NCBI GenBank assembly: GCA_002007465.1
Contig: LNAC01000018.1
Coordinates: forward strand, 2,544,732 to 2,608,731
DNA: 64,000 nucleotides
Origin: Ailurus styani
Taxonomy: Eukaryota; Chordata; Mammalia; Carnivora; Ailuridae
Direction of reading: 5' to 3'
Shown here: positions 35,155 through 45,640 of the stretch, one piece after another
Layout: the number at the start of each line of letters is the position of its first letter
How positions within the stretch are numbered: the stretch's first letter is position 1
Made by a program: the position numbers and the translations under genes
The notes under the pieces: generated by a model
Told to the model about the DNA's origin: nothing
What the model saw: only the letters and a program-made list of their open reading frames with translations
Databases searched by the model: none

Positions 35155-35458
35155 TTTTTTAAAGTTATCTCTATGTGAAACCTGGGGCTTGAACTCACCA
35201 CACAAGGATCAAGAGTTGCATTCTCGGGCACCTGGGTGGCTCAGTGGGTTAAAGCCGCTGCCTTCCGCTCAGGTCATGATCTCAGGGTCCTGGGATCTTG
35301 GCCCGCATCGGGCTCCCTGCTCAGCGGGGAGCCTGCTTCCTCCTCTCTCCTCTCTCTCTGCCTACTTGTAATCTCTCTCTCTGTGTCAAATGAATAAATA
35401 AAATCTTAAAAAAAAAAAAAAAGAGTTGCATGCTCTACCAACTAAGCCAGCCAGACCC
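35155..35458 (-). mobile_element. Old short SINEC, antisense, split by a younger SINEC
   Basis: Parts 35155-35225 and 35436-35458: 'aaacctggggcttgaactca' then 'taccaactaagccagccaga'. Confidence 0.82.
35226..35420 (+). mobile_element. SINEC, young, inside an older SINEC
   Basis: Near-consensus; TSD 'aagagttgcattctc' (35211) and 'aagagttgcatgctc' (35421). Confidence 0.94.
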
Positions 35459-35522
35459 CCCCCTCTCTTTTCCTTTTAAATGGCTATCCTTGCTTGCAAT
35501 CAAAAATCCAGACTGATGCAGC

Positions 35523-35625
35523 ATACCCTGGCTAGCTCAGGGGGAAGGGCATTTGACTTTTGATCTCAGGGTCGTGAGTTTAAGCCCCACACTGGGAGCA
35601 GAAATTTAATTATTAAAAAAAAAAA
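35523..35625 (+). mobile_element. Short tRNA-Lys-like SINEC
   Basis: 'taccctggctagctcagggg', 'gggtcgtgagtttaagcccc', then poly-A. Confidence 0.82.
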
Positions 35626-35633
35626 AGAATCTT

Positions 35634-35819
35634 GGGGCGCCTGGGTGGCTCAGTGGGTTAAGCCTCTGCCTTCAGCTTAGGTCATGATCCCAGGGTCCTG
35701 GGATCGAGCCTCACATCGGGCTCTCTGCTCAATGGAGAGCCTGCTTTCCCTTCTCTCTCTGCCTGCCTTTCCACCTACCTGTGATTTCTCTCTGTCAAAT
35801 AAATAAATAAAATCTTAAA
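35634..35819 (+). mobile_element. SINEC
   Basis: 'gggcgcctgggtggctcag' to 'caaataaataaataaaatct'; TSD 'aaaaagaatcttg' / 'aaaaagaatcctg'. Confidence 0.93.
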
Positions 35820-35864
35820 AAAGAAAAAGAATCCTGACTGATGCATCATCCTCTCGTTCACTTT

Positions 35865-36062
35865 TGCACTGTATTTATTGCAGTGTATAGTTATTTCATT
35901 CAGTTGTTCGTCTAGCTGGTGCTAGATGAATGCACCTCTAAGAATAAGCTCCAGGAGGTCAAGGTTCCTACCTGTCTTGTTTTCCACTGTACCCCATGCA
36001 CTTAGAATAGGACCTGACCTATAACAGGGACCCAGTGAATGTTAGTTGGATGAATGAGTGTC
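35865..36062 (+). mobile_element. L2 3' end fragment
   Basis: 'aataagctccaggaggtcaa', 'ttgttttccactgtacccca', 'cccagtgaatgttagttgga'. Confidence 0.65.
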
Positions 36063-36139
36063 TTCTTTGCCTGCAACCTTACAGCCTTGGGTGCTTATTC
36101 ACAGAAAGGGGTTTTCAACAGCCATCTCTTTCTCTCTCT

Positions 36140-36316
36140 CTTTTTTTTTAAGATTTTATTTATTTGTTTGAGAGAGCGAGCATGCATGATTGGGGGGGAG
36201 GGGCAGAGGGAGAAGGAGAAGCAGACTCCCTGATGAATAGGGAGCCCCATGATCCCCTCTATCCCAGGACCTGTGATCATGGCCAGATGCTTAACTAACA
36301 GCCATCCAGGTGCCCC
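36140..36316 (-). mobile_element. SINEC, antisense
   Basis: 'aagattttatttatttgttt' to 'catccaggtgcccct'; TSD 'caacagccatct' / 'cagcagccatct'. Confidence 0.9.
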
Positions 36317-36594
36317 TCAGCAGCCATCTTTACCAAAATGTTGAACTTGACATATTTTCTCTCAGGGCATTTGCAACCAATGATTTAAAAGCCTGCATTT
36401 AGTAAGACTAGCTTCAAGACATAGGATCTAATTTCAGGATGAAAGATTAGAAAGCTGCCTCATGTTGCTACTGAAGTTCTCAAATATGCCTAGATATTTA
36501 TGTTAGTTGCTAAACAACAGCTCTGTTTTCTTTCTCTCTAACATTCTTCCATTCAGTGAAGTAGATACTCATAACCTTAAGAATATCCATTATT

Positions 36595-36767
36595 GGGGCA
36601 TCTGGGTGGCTCAGTCGTGAGCCTTTGGCTTAGGTCATGATCCCAGAGTCCTGGGATTGAGCTCGGTGGGAAGCCTGCTTTCTCCCTCTCCCATTCCCCC
36701 TGCTTGTGTTCCCTCTCTCACTATGTCTCTCTCTGTCAAATAAATAAATAAAATATTTTTTAAAAAA
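36595..36767 (+). mobile_element. SINEC, internally shortened
   Basis: 'ggggcatctgggtggctcag' to tail. The middle is short (missing the 'cccgcatcgggctccctgct' region). TSD 'aagaatatccattatt' (36579) and 'aagaatagccattatt' (36768). Confidence 0.93.
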
Positions 36768-36783
36768 AGAATAGCCATTATTT

Positions 36784-37261
36784 TAGAACTAAAATAAGCC
36801 ATCTTTAAATTATTGAATAAAAGCAAAAACAAAACAAAACTTTCATTTTAAATAAAAACCAACACTCGTGATTTTTCTGAATGGACCCTCTTGCAAAACA
36901 CGTTATTAACCATGATCTATCAATTCTGATAGAATTGCAGAAGGAAATGTCAGATAAGGAAGGGAGGATAGAATAAAGAAACATCTGAATTATAACTTCT
37001 GTTGAATGGGTGTGGCTTAAGTGGAAGGAGCTCAGTCTTAAGGATTAGGTATTTTTATTCAAGTGTAAAGCAAAATTAAATTTTATTTGAGGGTGGGCTT
37101 AGAATGTGAAGGCTTCCCATCACAACCACAAAAAATAGAGTAGCAGAAGTCCCACATGGAGTTATAAAACTAGACCCAAGGATATAGATAATTGTTACCT
37201 ATAGTCTATTTCACTGCAATAAATTCTCAAAACAAAAATACCTGTGATAGCCATTTAGATC
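36784..37261. other. Intergenic sequence, no gene seen
   Basis: Nothing recognised. Confidence 0.45.
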
Positions 37262-37645
37262 ATTCACAAGTATGCAGGTTCTCTTTTCTGTGAATCTGAT
37301 AAAATGGACACTTCCCGGAACCTTTTGAAGCTAGGCATACTCGAGTGATTTGTTTTGAATAAGAAAGTATTAGGAAAAAGAAGATGTGCCCCTTCTCAGC
37401 AGAGCCGTGGATCTGTGCCATGTCCCTTCTCTTCCTGCTGGGATGATTGTGAAAGCATATGATGAAGTGCAGCTCCCAGCAGCTAAGGTTCCTGAGTGGC
37501 TTTAAAGAGCAGATGTCCTTGCTGATCCACGCTGGACATGTAGCACAGGCAAGAAATAATCGCATCCTTGTTAGCGATTGATGTTTTGGAGTTTGTTACT
37601 TACACCATAGCCTATCTTATCTTGACTGATCCCTAATAGGAGAAG
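37262..37645 (+). mobile_element. MLT1-like MaLR LTR
   Basis: Ends 'gatgttttggagtttgttac', 'catagcctatcttatcttga', as in the MaLR (ERVL) LTR 3' end. Upstream 'gtgccatgtcccttctcttc' and 'tgctgatccacgctggacat' fit the LTR body. Confidence 0.55.
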
Positions 37646-37817
37646 TGGCCAGAACACAACCCTAAAAAGATGTTACTGGCACTGATAAGGATGGTGAGCC
37701 ATATTACACAATAGTGGAACATTTGGTAAAGATGTTGCCCGAAGTTACTTGGAAGGTAGATTATGTACCTAATGAACTTGTCCTCTAGAAGCAGCAGTTA
37801 CAAAACATAATATTAGG

Positions 37818-37925
37818 AGCACCTGACTGGCTCAGTTGGAAGAGCATGGGATTCTTGATTTCAGGGTTGTGAGTCTTAGCCCCATGCTGGATGTAGAGAT
37901 TACTTAAGAAAAAAATCTTATAAAA
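37818..37925 (+). mobile_element. Short tRNA-Lys-like SINEC
   Basis: 'ggagcacctgactggctcag', 'ttgtgagtcttagccccatg', 'gtagagattacttaag'. Confidence 0.82.
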
Positions 37926-37987
37926 AGAAAGAGAGAGAAAGAAAATGTAATATTAATGGGATGCCTCAGCATATTTGACAAGATATC

Positions 37988-38075
37988 AGAGAGAGATAGA
38001 GATAGAGATGTAGACAAGAGAAGGAGGGGTAGGGGCAGGGAGAGAGACGGAGGGGGGTGGAGGGAGAGAGAGGAA
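37988..38075. repeat. GA-rich low-complexity tract
   Basis: Imperfect GAGATA/GAGAGA/GGGAG run, purine-rich on the plus strand. Confidence 0.85.
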
Positions 38076-38666
38076 TTGGCTCATTGGCAAGTAGAAATGA
38101 AAAGCAAAAGAGTCCATGAATTCAGAGATTTGCAGAGTTGGAATACAGACTGCTTCTCATTACCAATTAGATGAAAAATGAAACAGTGAAAATTCAGCCT
38201 TACGGCAAAGATCTAGTAAAAAATATTGCTTTCACATCCACATTAAAAACCTCTGAGTGGATTAAGGCGTCAGAATACAGGTCCAACCAGAACGAGACTC
38301 TGGGGTTGACTGCCTCAGAAAGGGTGAGTGGGGCCATTTTGACTATGGGGACGGCATTTGGCAGCCAGAAATGTGGATTACAGTCTCTAACTTAGCAATG
38401 GTTCGACTTTACTGATTTTTGTACTTTATGACGGTGCAAAAGCACTCAATAGAAACTGTACTCCCAGTAATGAATTTGGAACTATTCCTGGGCTAGTGAC
38501 GTGTGGTGTAAACCTCTCTGGTGATCCTGGGCAGGGGCAGCGGGCACAGCAACCAGGCAGCCAGGCCATCACAAGGGTAAACAACCAATCGGCTTAGAAC
38601 CACTCTGTTCCCAGACATCCATTCTGTTGCCCACTTTCAGCACAGGATTCAACAAATCACATGAGC
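38076..38666. other. Intergenic sequence, no gene seen
   Basis: A 74-codon plus-strand frame at 38171-38395 follows another in overlapping register. No domain is recognised; it may be retroelement-derived. Confidence 0.4.
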
Positions 38667-38682
38667 TACTCAACACTTTCTT

Positions 38683-38909
38683 TTTTTTTTTTTTTTTTTT
38701 TAANNNNNNNNNNNNNNNNNNNNNNNNNNNNNNNNNNNNNNNNNNNNNNNNNNNNNNNNNNNNNNNNNNNNNNNNNNNNNNNNNNNNNAGAGGAGGAAGC
38801 AGGCTCCCCGCTGAGCAGGGAGCCCGATGCGGGCCTCGATCCCAGGACCCTGAGATCATGACCTGAGCCGAAGGCAGCGGCTTTAACCCACTGAGCCACC
38901 CAGGCGCCC
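38683..38909 (-). mobile_element. SINEC, antisense, containing the assembly gap
   Basis: Poly-T, then Ns, then consensus reverse body to 'gagccacccaggcgccc'. TSD 'tactcaacactttctt' (38667) and 'tactcaatactttctt' (38910). Confidence 0.93.
38704..38788. other. Assembly gap (85 N)
   Basis: Run of 85 Ns inside the poly-T/GA region of a SINEC, where short reads commonly fail. Confidence 0.99.
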
Positions 38910-39146
38910 TACTCAATACTTTCTTATAAACGAGACTTTGTGTTAGAGGATTTTGCCCAACTGTAGGTTAATATAAGTGTTCTGAGCACGTTTCAGGGAG
39001 GCAAGGCTGAGCTATGATACTGGGTGTGCGAGATGCATCTTTGATGATATTTTAAACTTAGGATTTATCATATTTAAACTTAGGATAGGTTTATCGTGAG
39101 GTAACCCCCTCGTAAGTTGAGGAAGATCTATATAGTAGTCCTTATT

Positions 39147-39600
39147 GTTACCTGAAACTGGGTTTGCCTCTTGGTTTGTGTTGAACCGAAAGACAAAATC
39201 AAGCCAAAGAATTGGAAAAGGAAGGGTTTTACTTGCAACAAGCAAAGGAGAACACTGGGGTTGTTGCCCCAAAACAGTGTCTCCCTGAACAGCAAGACTG
39301 GGGACATTTTAAGCTAAGGGTGCATACATATTCATGAAGGGGCTTGTGGAATGAGGAATACAGCATGGAATTGGAACAAAGGTCACCTTAAGGTAACCAA
39401 GTCCAGGTAAAAGTCACGAGGCTGGCAAGGATCAGCATCAACAATTCTCGGGCTCCAGTTGGTCAGGTATCTGAATGCTCAAAGGGGTTTAGATCCTGCA
39501 AAGATAAGCCAAGAATGTGTGTCAGGTCAATCTTTACTTTTGAATCAGCACTGGGAGTTTTACCACTGATTTATTGTCCCTGACATGATTAGGCTACCTA
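39147..39600 (-). mobile_element. ERV LTR, antisense (solo)
   Basis: Reverse reads as a gammaretrovirus-like LTR R-U5: 'tgctgttcagggagacactg', 'gttctcctttgcttgttgca', 'tctttggcttgattttgtct', 'ttcggttcaacac', ending 'ggtaaca'. No internal gag/pol/env adjoins it. The right limit is approximate. Confidence 0.6.
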
Positions 39601-39718
39601 CTGGCCTGATAGTGGCTGGTTTTTGTTTTTGGTTTTGGTTTTGTTTCGTTTTTCGTTCTTAGTGGCTGCTTGTTCTTATATTCTTTCACAAGACGGCTGG
39701 GGTCTTAAAATGACTTTT

Positions 39719-39895
39719 TTCTTTTTCTTTTTTTTTTTTTTAGAGAGAGAGAGAAAGAGCATGAGCAAAAATAGAGAGAGAAGCAGACTCCCTGCTGAGC
39801 AGGGAGCCCCACACAGGGCTCGATCCTGGGACTCCGGGATCATGACCCAAGCCGAAGGCAGACCACTTAACCCACCGACCCACCCAGGTGCCCCC
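39719..39895 (-). mobile_element. SINEC, antisense, perfect 13-base TSD
   Basis: TSD taaaatgactttt at 39706-39718 and 39896-39908. Confidence 0.94.
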
Positions 39896-39929
39896 TAAAA
39901 TGACTTTTCTTACGTCAAGAAAGCTATAC

Positions 39930-40612
39930 CTGCCTTTGTTTTTCCAGGGACTCCTAACTATTTCTGCGTACATTGTGGCTGTCCCCAAATATTTTGGTTC
40001 TCTTCTCCTAAGCACATGGTGCTTCGCCAATTCACTTGAAATTAATCCTGATCATGTGACCGATTTTTTTTTTCAATAAAATGTGAAAGGAAATCATGTA
40101 TGTCCTTTGGGGGCAGAAGCTTTAAGAGCTAGTGCTTACTGATCATTTCTTGAGATGGAGTCTCCCCTCCATCAGCCTGGGTCCCTGAGTGACTACAACC
40201 AGGAGGGAGCTTTCTTTCAACCCACCACACAGTGTGAGCAAGAAATACTTTGAGTTACTCCACCGAAATTTTAGAGGTACTTTGTTTTCTTACCATAGCA
40301 TCCTTAACCTATCCTGACNCGCCAATTCATTTGAAATTAATCCTGATCATGTGACCAATTTTTTTTTCAATAAAATGTGAAAGGAAATCATGTATGTCCT
40401 TTGGGGGCAGAAGCTTTAAGAGCTAGTGCTTACTGATCATTTCTTGAGATGGAGTCTCCCCTCCATCAGCCTGGGTCCCTGAGTGACTACAACCAGGAGG
40501 GAGCTTTCTTTCAACCCACCACACAGTGTGAGCAAGAAATACTTTGAGTTACTCCACCGAAATTTTAGAGGTACTTTGTTTTCTTACCATAGCATCCTTA
40601 ACCTATCCTGAC
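39930..40612 (+). mobile_element. MLT1-like MaLR LTR, its 3' part present twice
   Basis: 'tgagcaagaaatactttgag', 'ccaccgaaattttagaggta', 'cttaacctatcctgac' match the MaLR LTR 3' end. The part from 40025 is repeated after the N at 40319. Confidence 0.6.
40025..40612. repeat. About 294-bp direct repeat separated by one N
   Basis: Copy 1 at 40025-40318 and copy 2 at 40320-40612 differ at two single bases (cacttg/catttg, gaccga/gaccaa) and by one T in a T-run. The single N at 40319 is the exact junction. Confidence 0.97.
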
Positions 40613-40807
40613 CAATCTAGTGGCTTATCTTTGTAGGAGGAAACCATTATTAAGCAAGAAAGGAAATCCACAAGCCATAAAGTGAAAGAAAGTTACATTG
40701 GACAATATTCTAATTTTAATTTTCACATGGCAAAAAGACACTATAAGAAATTACACGCAGGCAAAACGTTTGCAGCATGTATACAAAGGGTTAACATGAG
40801 CTATACT

Positions 40808-41018
40808 TGGGGTACCTGGGTGGCTCAGTGGGTTAAGCCTCTGCCTTCGGCTCAGGTCATGATCCCAGGGTCCTGGGATCAAGCCCCGCTTGCTGAGCAG
40901 GGAGCCTCCTTCTCCCTCTCCCTCTGCCTGCCTCTCTGTCTACCTGTCTGCCTACTTGTGTTCTCTCTCTCTCTGTCAAATAAATGAATAAAACCTTAAA
41001 AAAAAACCCCAAAAACAA
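40808..41018 (+). mobile_element. SINEC (copy 1 of a duplicated block)
   Basis: 'ggggtacctgggtggctcag' to 'caaataaatgaataaaacct'; TSD 'gagctata' on both sides. Confidence 0.92.
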
Positions 41019-41083
41019 GAGCTATANTACACGCGGGCAAAACGTTTACAGCATGTATACAAAGGATTAACATGAGCTATACT

Positions 41084-41294
41084 TGGGGTACCTGGGTGGC
41101 TCAGTGGGTTAAGCCTCTGCCTTCGGCTCAGGTCATGATCCCAGGGTCCTGGGATCAAGCCCCGCTTGCTGAGCAGGGAGCGTCCTTCTCCCTCTCCCTC
41201 TGCCTGCCTCTCTGTCTACCTGTCTGCCTACTTGTGTTCTCTCTCTCTCTGTCAAATAAATGAATAAAACCTTAAAAAAAAACCCCAAAAACAA
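41084..41294 (+). mobile_element. SINEC (copy 2 of the duplicated block)
   Basis: Same element as 40808-41018 with one body difference; probably the other allele rather than a second insertion. Confidence 0.9.
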
Positions 41295-41302
41295 GAGCTA
41301 TA

Positions 41303-42334
41303 CTCAAAGCACATCCGTAAACCGATGACAGAACAACCCAATAAAAACAATAGGGCAAAGGATATGAGGAAGTAGGGGACATTTGTTGTTTCTTTCTCCA
41401 GCATTGTTTGTCCTTCTCGTGCCAAAAGCACTAGATTTTCTTTGGGGGAACTGTCCCTCTCCCATTCTCAGGCATGTGATTTGAGTAGGTTTGACTACAC
41501 CAGCCTGCAGGTGGAGGTGGGGCTCAGACTGGGGTCACATGGGGTGACATTGGGGTCACATGCCAAACCTAAACCAATCAGTGAGACTGGGAGTGATTGG
41601 ATCAATTCTGGCATTTCCATGAGATACTACTGAGCAATATTTATTTATCTATCTATTTATTTATTTAACCAAGCACTTTTTAAAAAAATGAGATAGCTCT
41701 CGTATGCTGACATGAGAAGATGTGCATGATATATTGTTCGATGAAACACACAAGTTTCTGAGCCACACATATGATAGGACCACAGTTTTTCTACGTTGGA
41801 AAGGGGGAAAGTCTGGAATACATGGGACTGTATCTTTGGAGGACCATAGAGGAAAGTCTGCACTAAAGACCAAATTGTTAGCATTGTGTGTGAATAGGCT
41901 CTCATCTCAGGTCCACACCGACCCTTTAGTTCTTCTTAGTGATGCCAGGATGAGATTCCGCAAACTACACTTCTGCTTTGCCAGCTACCCTGTGACACTC
42001 TGGTAACAGAGTGGTAATGTGGGGCTCTAGGAGGCTGGAGGAGGAACTTCCTGTTCGCTTCCCGAGTGCTTCCTGTTCCTATCAGAGTATCCCCAGTCAT
42101 TTTTCACCCTGGCAGCAGCACCTGGTTCTGGTTTCCAGTATTTTCCACATGCCCAGAATAAGCATCGGAGTGCCCGCTCCTCAGAGGTCTGGGTGTTGGC
42201 TTCGCAGTCCCCTTCCCCAGGTTTCTGGGTTCAAATGACTCAGCCAGTCCCCTTTGTTCCTCAGGCCTCGGGATGGGAGCCTCCTCCCACCGTTCCTCTC
42301 TGATCTCAGTGGTCCCTTTGCCTTCTCAGTCCTC
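41303..42334. other. Intergenic sequence with a possible L1 scrap
   Basis: (TTTA/TCTA)n at 41640-41667. 41590-41820 faintly resembles an old L1 3' end ('gcatttccatgagatactac'). The rest is not recognised. Confidence 0.4.
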
Positions 42335-42837
42335 CACTACCCGTTGAGTCAATTGTCTTGGTTTGTTATTGCTGTTGAAACAGTATCACAAACTTAGGGG
42401 CTTAAAGCAACACATGTTTATTACCTTGCAGTTCCAGATGTCAGAGTCTGAAGTGGGTTTCACCTGGTTAAAATCAAGGTGTCAGCAAAGCTTCACTCCT
42501 TCTGGAAGCTCTGGGGAAATCTACTTCTTTGCCTTTTCCAGCTTCTAGAAACGGCCTGCATCCTTGGGTTCATGGCCCCTTCCTCCACGGTCAAGGACAG
42601 TCATGTAGCATCTTCAAAGCTGTCTCTGACTCTCCTGCCTCCTCTATCCCTTACAAGGACTGTGTGATTACACTGGACTCACATGGAGAATCCACAATCG
42701 TTTCCCCATCTCAAAATCCTTAATGTAATGACATCTGCAAAGTCCCTTTTCCCATGTCAGGTAAACGACCAGGTTCTGGAGATTAGGACGTGGATCTTTG
42801 GGGACTATAAGTCTGTCTACTATCCCAACCCCCTAGC
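42335..42837 (-). mobile_element. MLT1-like MaLR LTR, antisense
   Basis: 'ttattgctgttgaaacagta', 'cttaggggcttaaagcaaca', 'ccttttccagcttctagaaa', 'atgtaatgacatctgcaaag', 'gattaggacgtggatctttg' are the reverse MLT1 landmarks. Confidence 0.7.
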
Positions 42838-43075
42838 TCAGAGGTTTGTAAACTTTTCCTGTAAAAGACCAGACAAGTAAATATTTTAAGCTATGTAGAC
42901 CATATGGTGTCTGTCACAAGTCTTCAACTCTGCTGTTATAGAATGAAAGCAGCCATAGACGATACAGAAAGGGATGAGTTTGGCTGTATTCCAATAAAAC
43001 TTTATTTACAAAAATATGTGGTGGGTGGGATTTGGCCTGTGGGCCTTTGTGTGCCAACTCCATCCTAGATAAAAT
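42838..43075 (-). mobile_element. hAT-type DNA transposon, antisense
   Basis: Reverse of the mammalian element that begins 'ttggcaaactacggcc': here 'gtttgtaaacttttcctgta', 'aagcagccatagacgataca', 'aataaaactttatttacaaa', 'gatttggcctgtgggccttt'. Confidence 0.7.
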
Positions 43076-43394
43076 TTTGTCTGTTAAAATGCTGATATAT
43101 TTTCTGTTTTCCTGATCCATATACTTTAATTACCTAAGGAGGGTGAAATTGAAGATAGTGAGATTATTACATTTTCTGTATGTAGATCTCTATATCATTT
43201 GGCTTGTCACAATTAGAATATATTTCTTCTATGGCTAGAATATCCAATAAACAAGAAATGTATCTATTGTATGATCTTATCTCTGTATAAAAATATATTC
43301 TTATAATAGCAAAATACTGGAAATAACCGAAATGTCCAACCGATGCCTGAATTGGTTGGATAAATTACATATTTACACAATGGCAAGTGCAGTG

Positions 43395-43628
43395 GTTCCC
43401 CATTTCACTCACACTAAAAATAAAAATCCTTGCAATGGCCTATAAGGCCCGACACTTATTTATTTATTATGGGTTTTTGATTTGTTTTGTTTTTTAATGT
43501 CTTTCTCCTCCTGCTAAAATGTAAGTTACATGAGGGTGGGATTATTCTCACTTTTGTGAATTGATGTTTCCCAAGAGCCCAGGACAAGATCTCTCACATA
43601 GTAGGTGCTCAATTATTATTTACAGAGT
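43395..43628 (+). mobile_element. L2 3' end fragment
   Basis: 'caatggcctataaggcccga', 'taagttacatgagggtggga', 'cacatagtaggtgctcaatt'. Confidence 0.75.
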
Positions 43629-43674
43629 AAATGAATAATGGAATAATTTGTAACCGTTAAAAATAATTTTATAG

Positions 43675-43880
43675 GGCGCCTGGGTGGCTCAGTGGGTTAA
43701 AGCCTCTGCTTTCGGCTCAGGTCATGATCTCAGCGTCCTGGGATCGAGGCCCGCATCGGGCTCTCTGCTCAGCGGGGAGCCTGCTTCCTCCTCTCCCTGT
43801 CTCTCTGCCTGCCTCTCTGTCTACTTGTAATCTCTCTCTCTGTGTCAAATAAATAAATAAAATCTTTAAAAAATAATAAT
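43675..43880 (+). mobile_element. SINEC, young
   Basis: Near-consensus; TSD aataattttatag at 43662-43674 and 43881-43893. Confidence 0.95.
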
Positions 43881-44099
43881 AATAATTTTATAGAATTAAA
43901 TTTCCACATTTAATCATGTGGGGAAATGTTCAAAATATATTAAGTGGGAAAAAGCCTGTTACAAGATAATATATACCCTGTAACTTAATTTTCAAAAGTT
44001 ATATGGAAAAATATGGACAGGTATACTCTGATATATTAAACAGTGGTTAACTCAGAGTATGGGATTTTGAGTAGTTTTTATCTTAAAACTTTATTTTCT

Positions 44100-44306
44100 G
44101 GGGCACCTGGGTGGCTCAGTTAGCCAAGCATCCAACTCTTGATTTCTGTTCAGGTTGTAAACTCAGGTTCTTGAGACTGAGCCCCTGTATCCTGCTCCCC
44201 ACTCAGCAGGAAGTCTGCTTCTCTCCCTCTTCCTCTGCCCCTCCCCCCACTGGTGCGTCCACTCTCTCAAATAAATAAATAATAAAAACTAAATCTTAAA
44301 AAATTT
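44100..44306 (+). mobile_element. SINEC, older
   Basis: 'ggggcacctgggtggctcag' to tail; TSD 'tttattttct' on both sides. Confidence 0.9.
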
Positions 44307-44318
44307 TTATTTTCTTAT

Positions 44319-44514
44319 TTTTTTTAAAGATTTTATTTATCTGACAAAGAGAGATACAGCGAGAGAGGGAACACAAGCAGAGGGAATAGGAGAGGGAGAA
44401 GGAGGCCCCCCAGCCAAGCAGGGAGCCCAACGCGGGCCTCGATCCCAGGACTCCAGGATCATGACCTGAGCCGAAGGCAGATGCTCAATGACTGAGCCAG
44501 CCACCCAGGCACCC
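44319..44514 (-). mobile_element. SINEC, antisense
   Basis: Reverse body to 'gccacccaggcacccc'; TSD 'tattttctta' both sides. Lies tail to tail with the previous SINEC, forming an inverted pair. Confidence 0.92.
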
Positions 44515-44811
44515 CTATTTTCTTATATTTTTAAGATATATTTTAAGATAAAAGTTAGACTACCTATCTTTGAGATACATTTTAGGGGTCCCACTGCTTT
44601 TTCTCATGTGACTCTTTGGCTACAGAGAAATAGTACACTTCCTAAGTTACTGCCTTCCCTCATCCCAAACAACGAAAAACGAAACAAACAAAACAGCTCT
44701 GAGAAGAACCAAGCATCGGTCCGGATCCTAGTAAGTATTCCCAGAGAGCTAGCTAGCTACTAGTCAAGGTCTACAGCAAACCTCCTGTCAGTCTCCTCCT
44801 GTCACTTCCGG

Positions 44812-44945
44812 TGGCTGTCATGCCACCTTCTCTGAACACCCTAGACACTTTATGGGCCCTTCAGAGGCACTCATTGTGTAAGAATCCTCCCACCTAAGAA
44901 TAGAAGCACCTTGTGGGCAGGAATCCCATTTTAGGTTGAGGATTA
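44812..44945 (+). mobile_element. L2 3' fragment
   Basis: 'gccaccttctctgaacaccc', 'agaagcaccttgtgggcagg'. Confidence 0.55.
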
Positions 44946-44949
44946 GTCT

Positions 44950-45112
44950 AGGTTAGTAATAAGAGTGATAGCTTGGAAGTCATTAAGACCTAATTGATCT
45001 TGGGCAAGTTTCTTGACTTCTTGGACTCTCAGTGTTCTCGTCTGTAATTTGGGATAATAAGGTCCATGCGACACAGCTGTAGAGGTGTAATTGTTAAGAA
45101 CAAGGGCCTTGG
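44950..45112 (+). mobile_element. MIR fragment
   Basis: 'gatcttgggcaagtttcttg', 'cgtctgtaatttgggataat', in MIR order. Confidence 0.7.
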
Positions 45113-45323
45113 GGGGCACCTGGGTGGCTCAGTCGGTTAAGCGTCTGTCTTCAGCTCAGGTCATGATTCCAGGATCCTAGGATCAAGTCCCACATCAGGC
45201 TCTCTGCTCAGTGGGGAGTCTGCTTCTCCCTCTGCCCCTCCCCAGCCACTCCTGCTCTCTCTCACACACACACTCTCTCTCTCTGTCAAATAAAATAAAT
45301 AAAATCTTAAAAAAAAAAAAAAG
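45113..45323 (+). mobile_element. SINEC
   Basis: 'ggcacctgggtggctcag' to poly-A; flanks share 'aacaaggnccttgg'-type text. Confidence 0.92.
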
Positions 45324-45355
45324 GCTTTAAAGAACTTTAAGGAACAAAGACCTTG

Positions 45356-45452
45356 GGATGCCTTAGTAGGGAGAGCATGTGACCCTTGATCTAAGGGTCA
45401 TAAGTTCGAGCCCCAGGTTGGGTGTTGAGATTATTTCAAAAATAAAAATAAA
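45356..45452 (+). mobile_element. Short tRNA-Lys-like SINEC
   Basis: 'gggatgccttagtagggaga', 'taagttcgagccccaggttg'. TSD 'aacaaagaccttgg' (left) and 'aacaagggccttgg' (right). Confidence 0.85.
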
Positions 45453-45459
45453 ACAAGAA

Positions 45460-45640
45460 CAAGGGCCTTGGAGGGAGAAAGGGCTTCATATCCAAGCTCT
45501 GCCACTGTGTGAGCTGTATCCTTAGGCAAGTCACTTTACCTCTGATCCTGAATACCGTCCTCTCTATGAAGGATCATTACAGCACCCATTTCAAAGGTAC
45601 AGTGGAGGATAAAATGCAGTTGCAATCACTGTGACCTCCC
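45460..45640 (+). mobile_element. MIR fragment
   Basis: 'tccaagctctgccactgtgt', 'taggcaagtcactttacctc', 'cagcacccatttcaaagg'. Confidence 0.7.

Larger units (their letters stand above)
40752..41302. repeat. 275-bp direct repeat separated by one N
   Basis: Copy 1 at 40752-41026 and copy 2 at 41028-41302 are the same length with four single-base differences (for example cacgcag/cacgcgg, gagcctcc/gagcgtcc). The N at 41027 is the exact junction. Confidence 0.97.
43210..44095 (+). mobile_element. L1 3' end pieces around an L2 fragment and a SINEC
   Basis: 'atagcaaaatactggaaata', 'aaatgtccaaccgatgcctg' (43300-43390), then L2 text at 43395-43628, then 'attaagtgggaaaaagcctg' and 'atggacaggtatactctgat' after the SINEC. 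L1 parts are typical old 3' ends. Confidence 0.6.

Noticed and set aside
40025..41302. Genuine tandem gene-regulatory duplication
   Set aside because: The junctions fall exactly at single Ns, and the differences look allelic.
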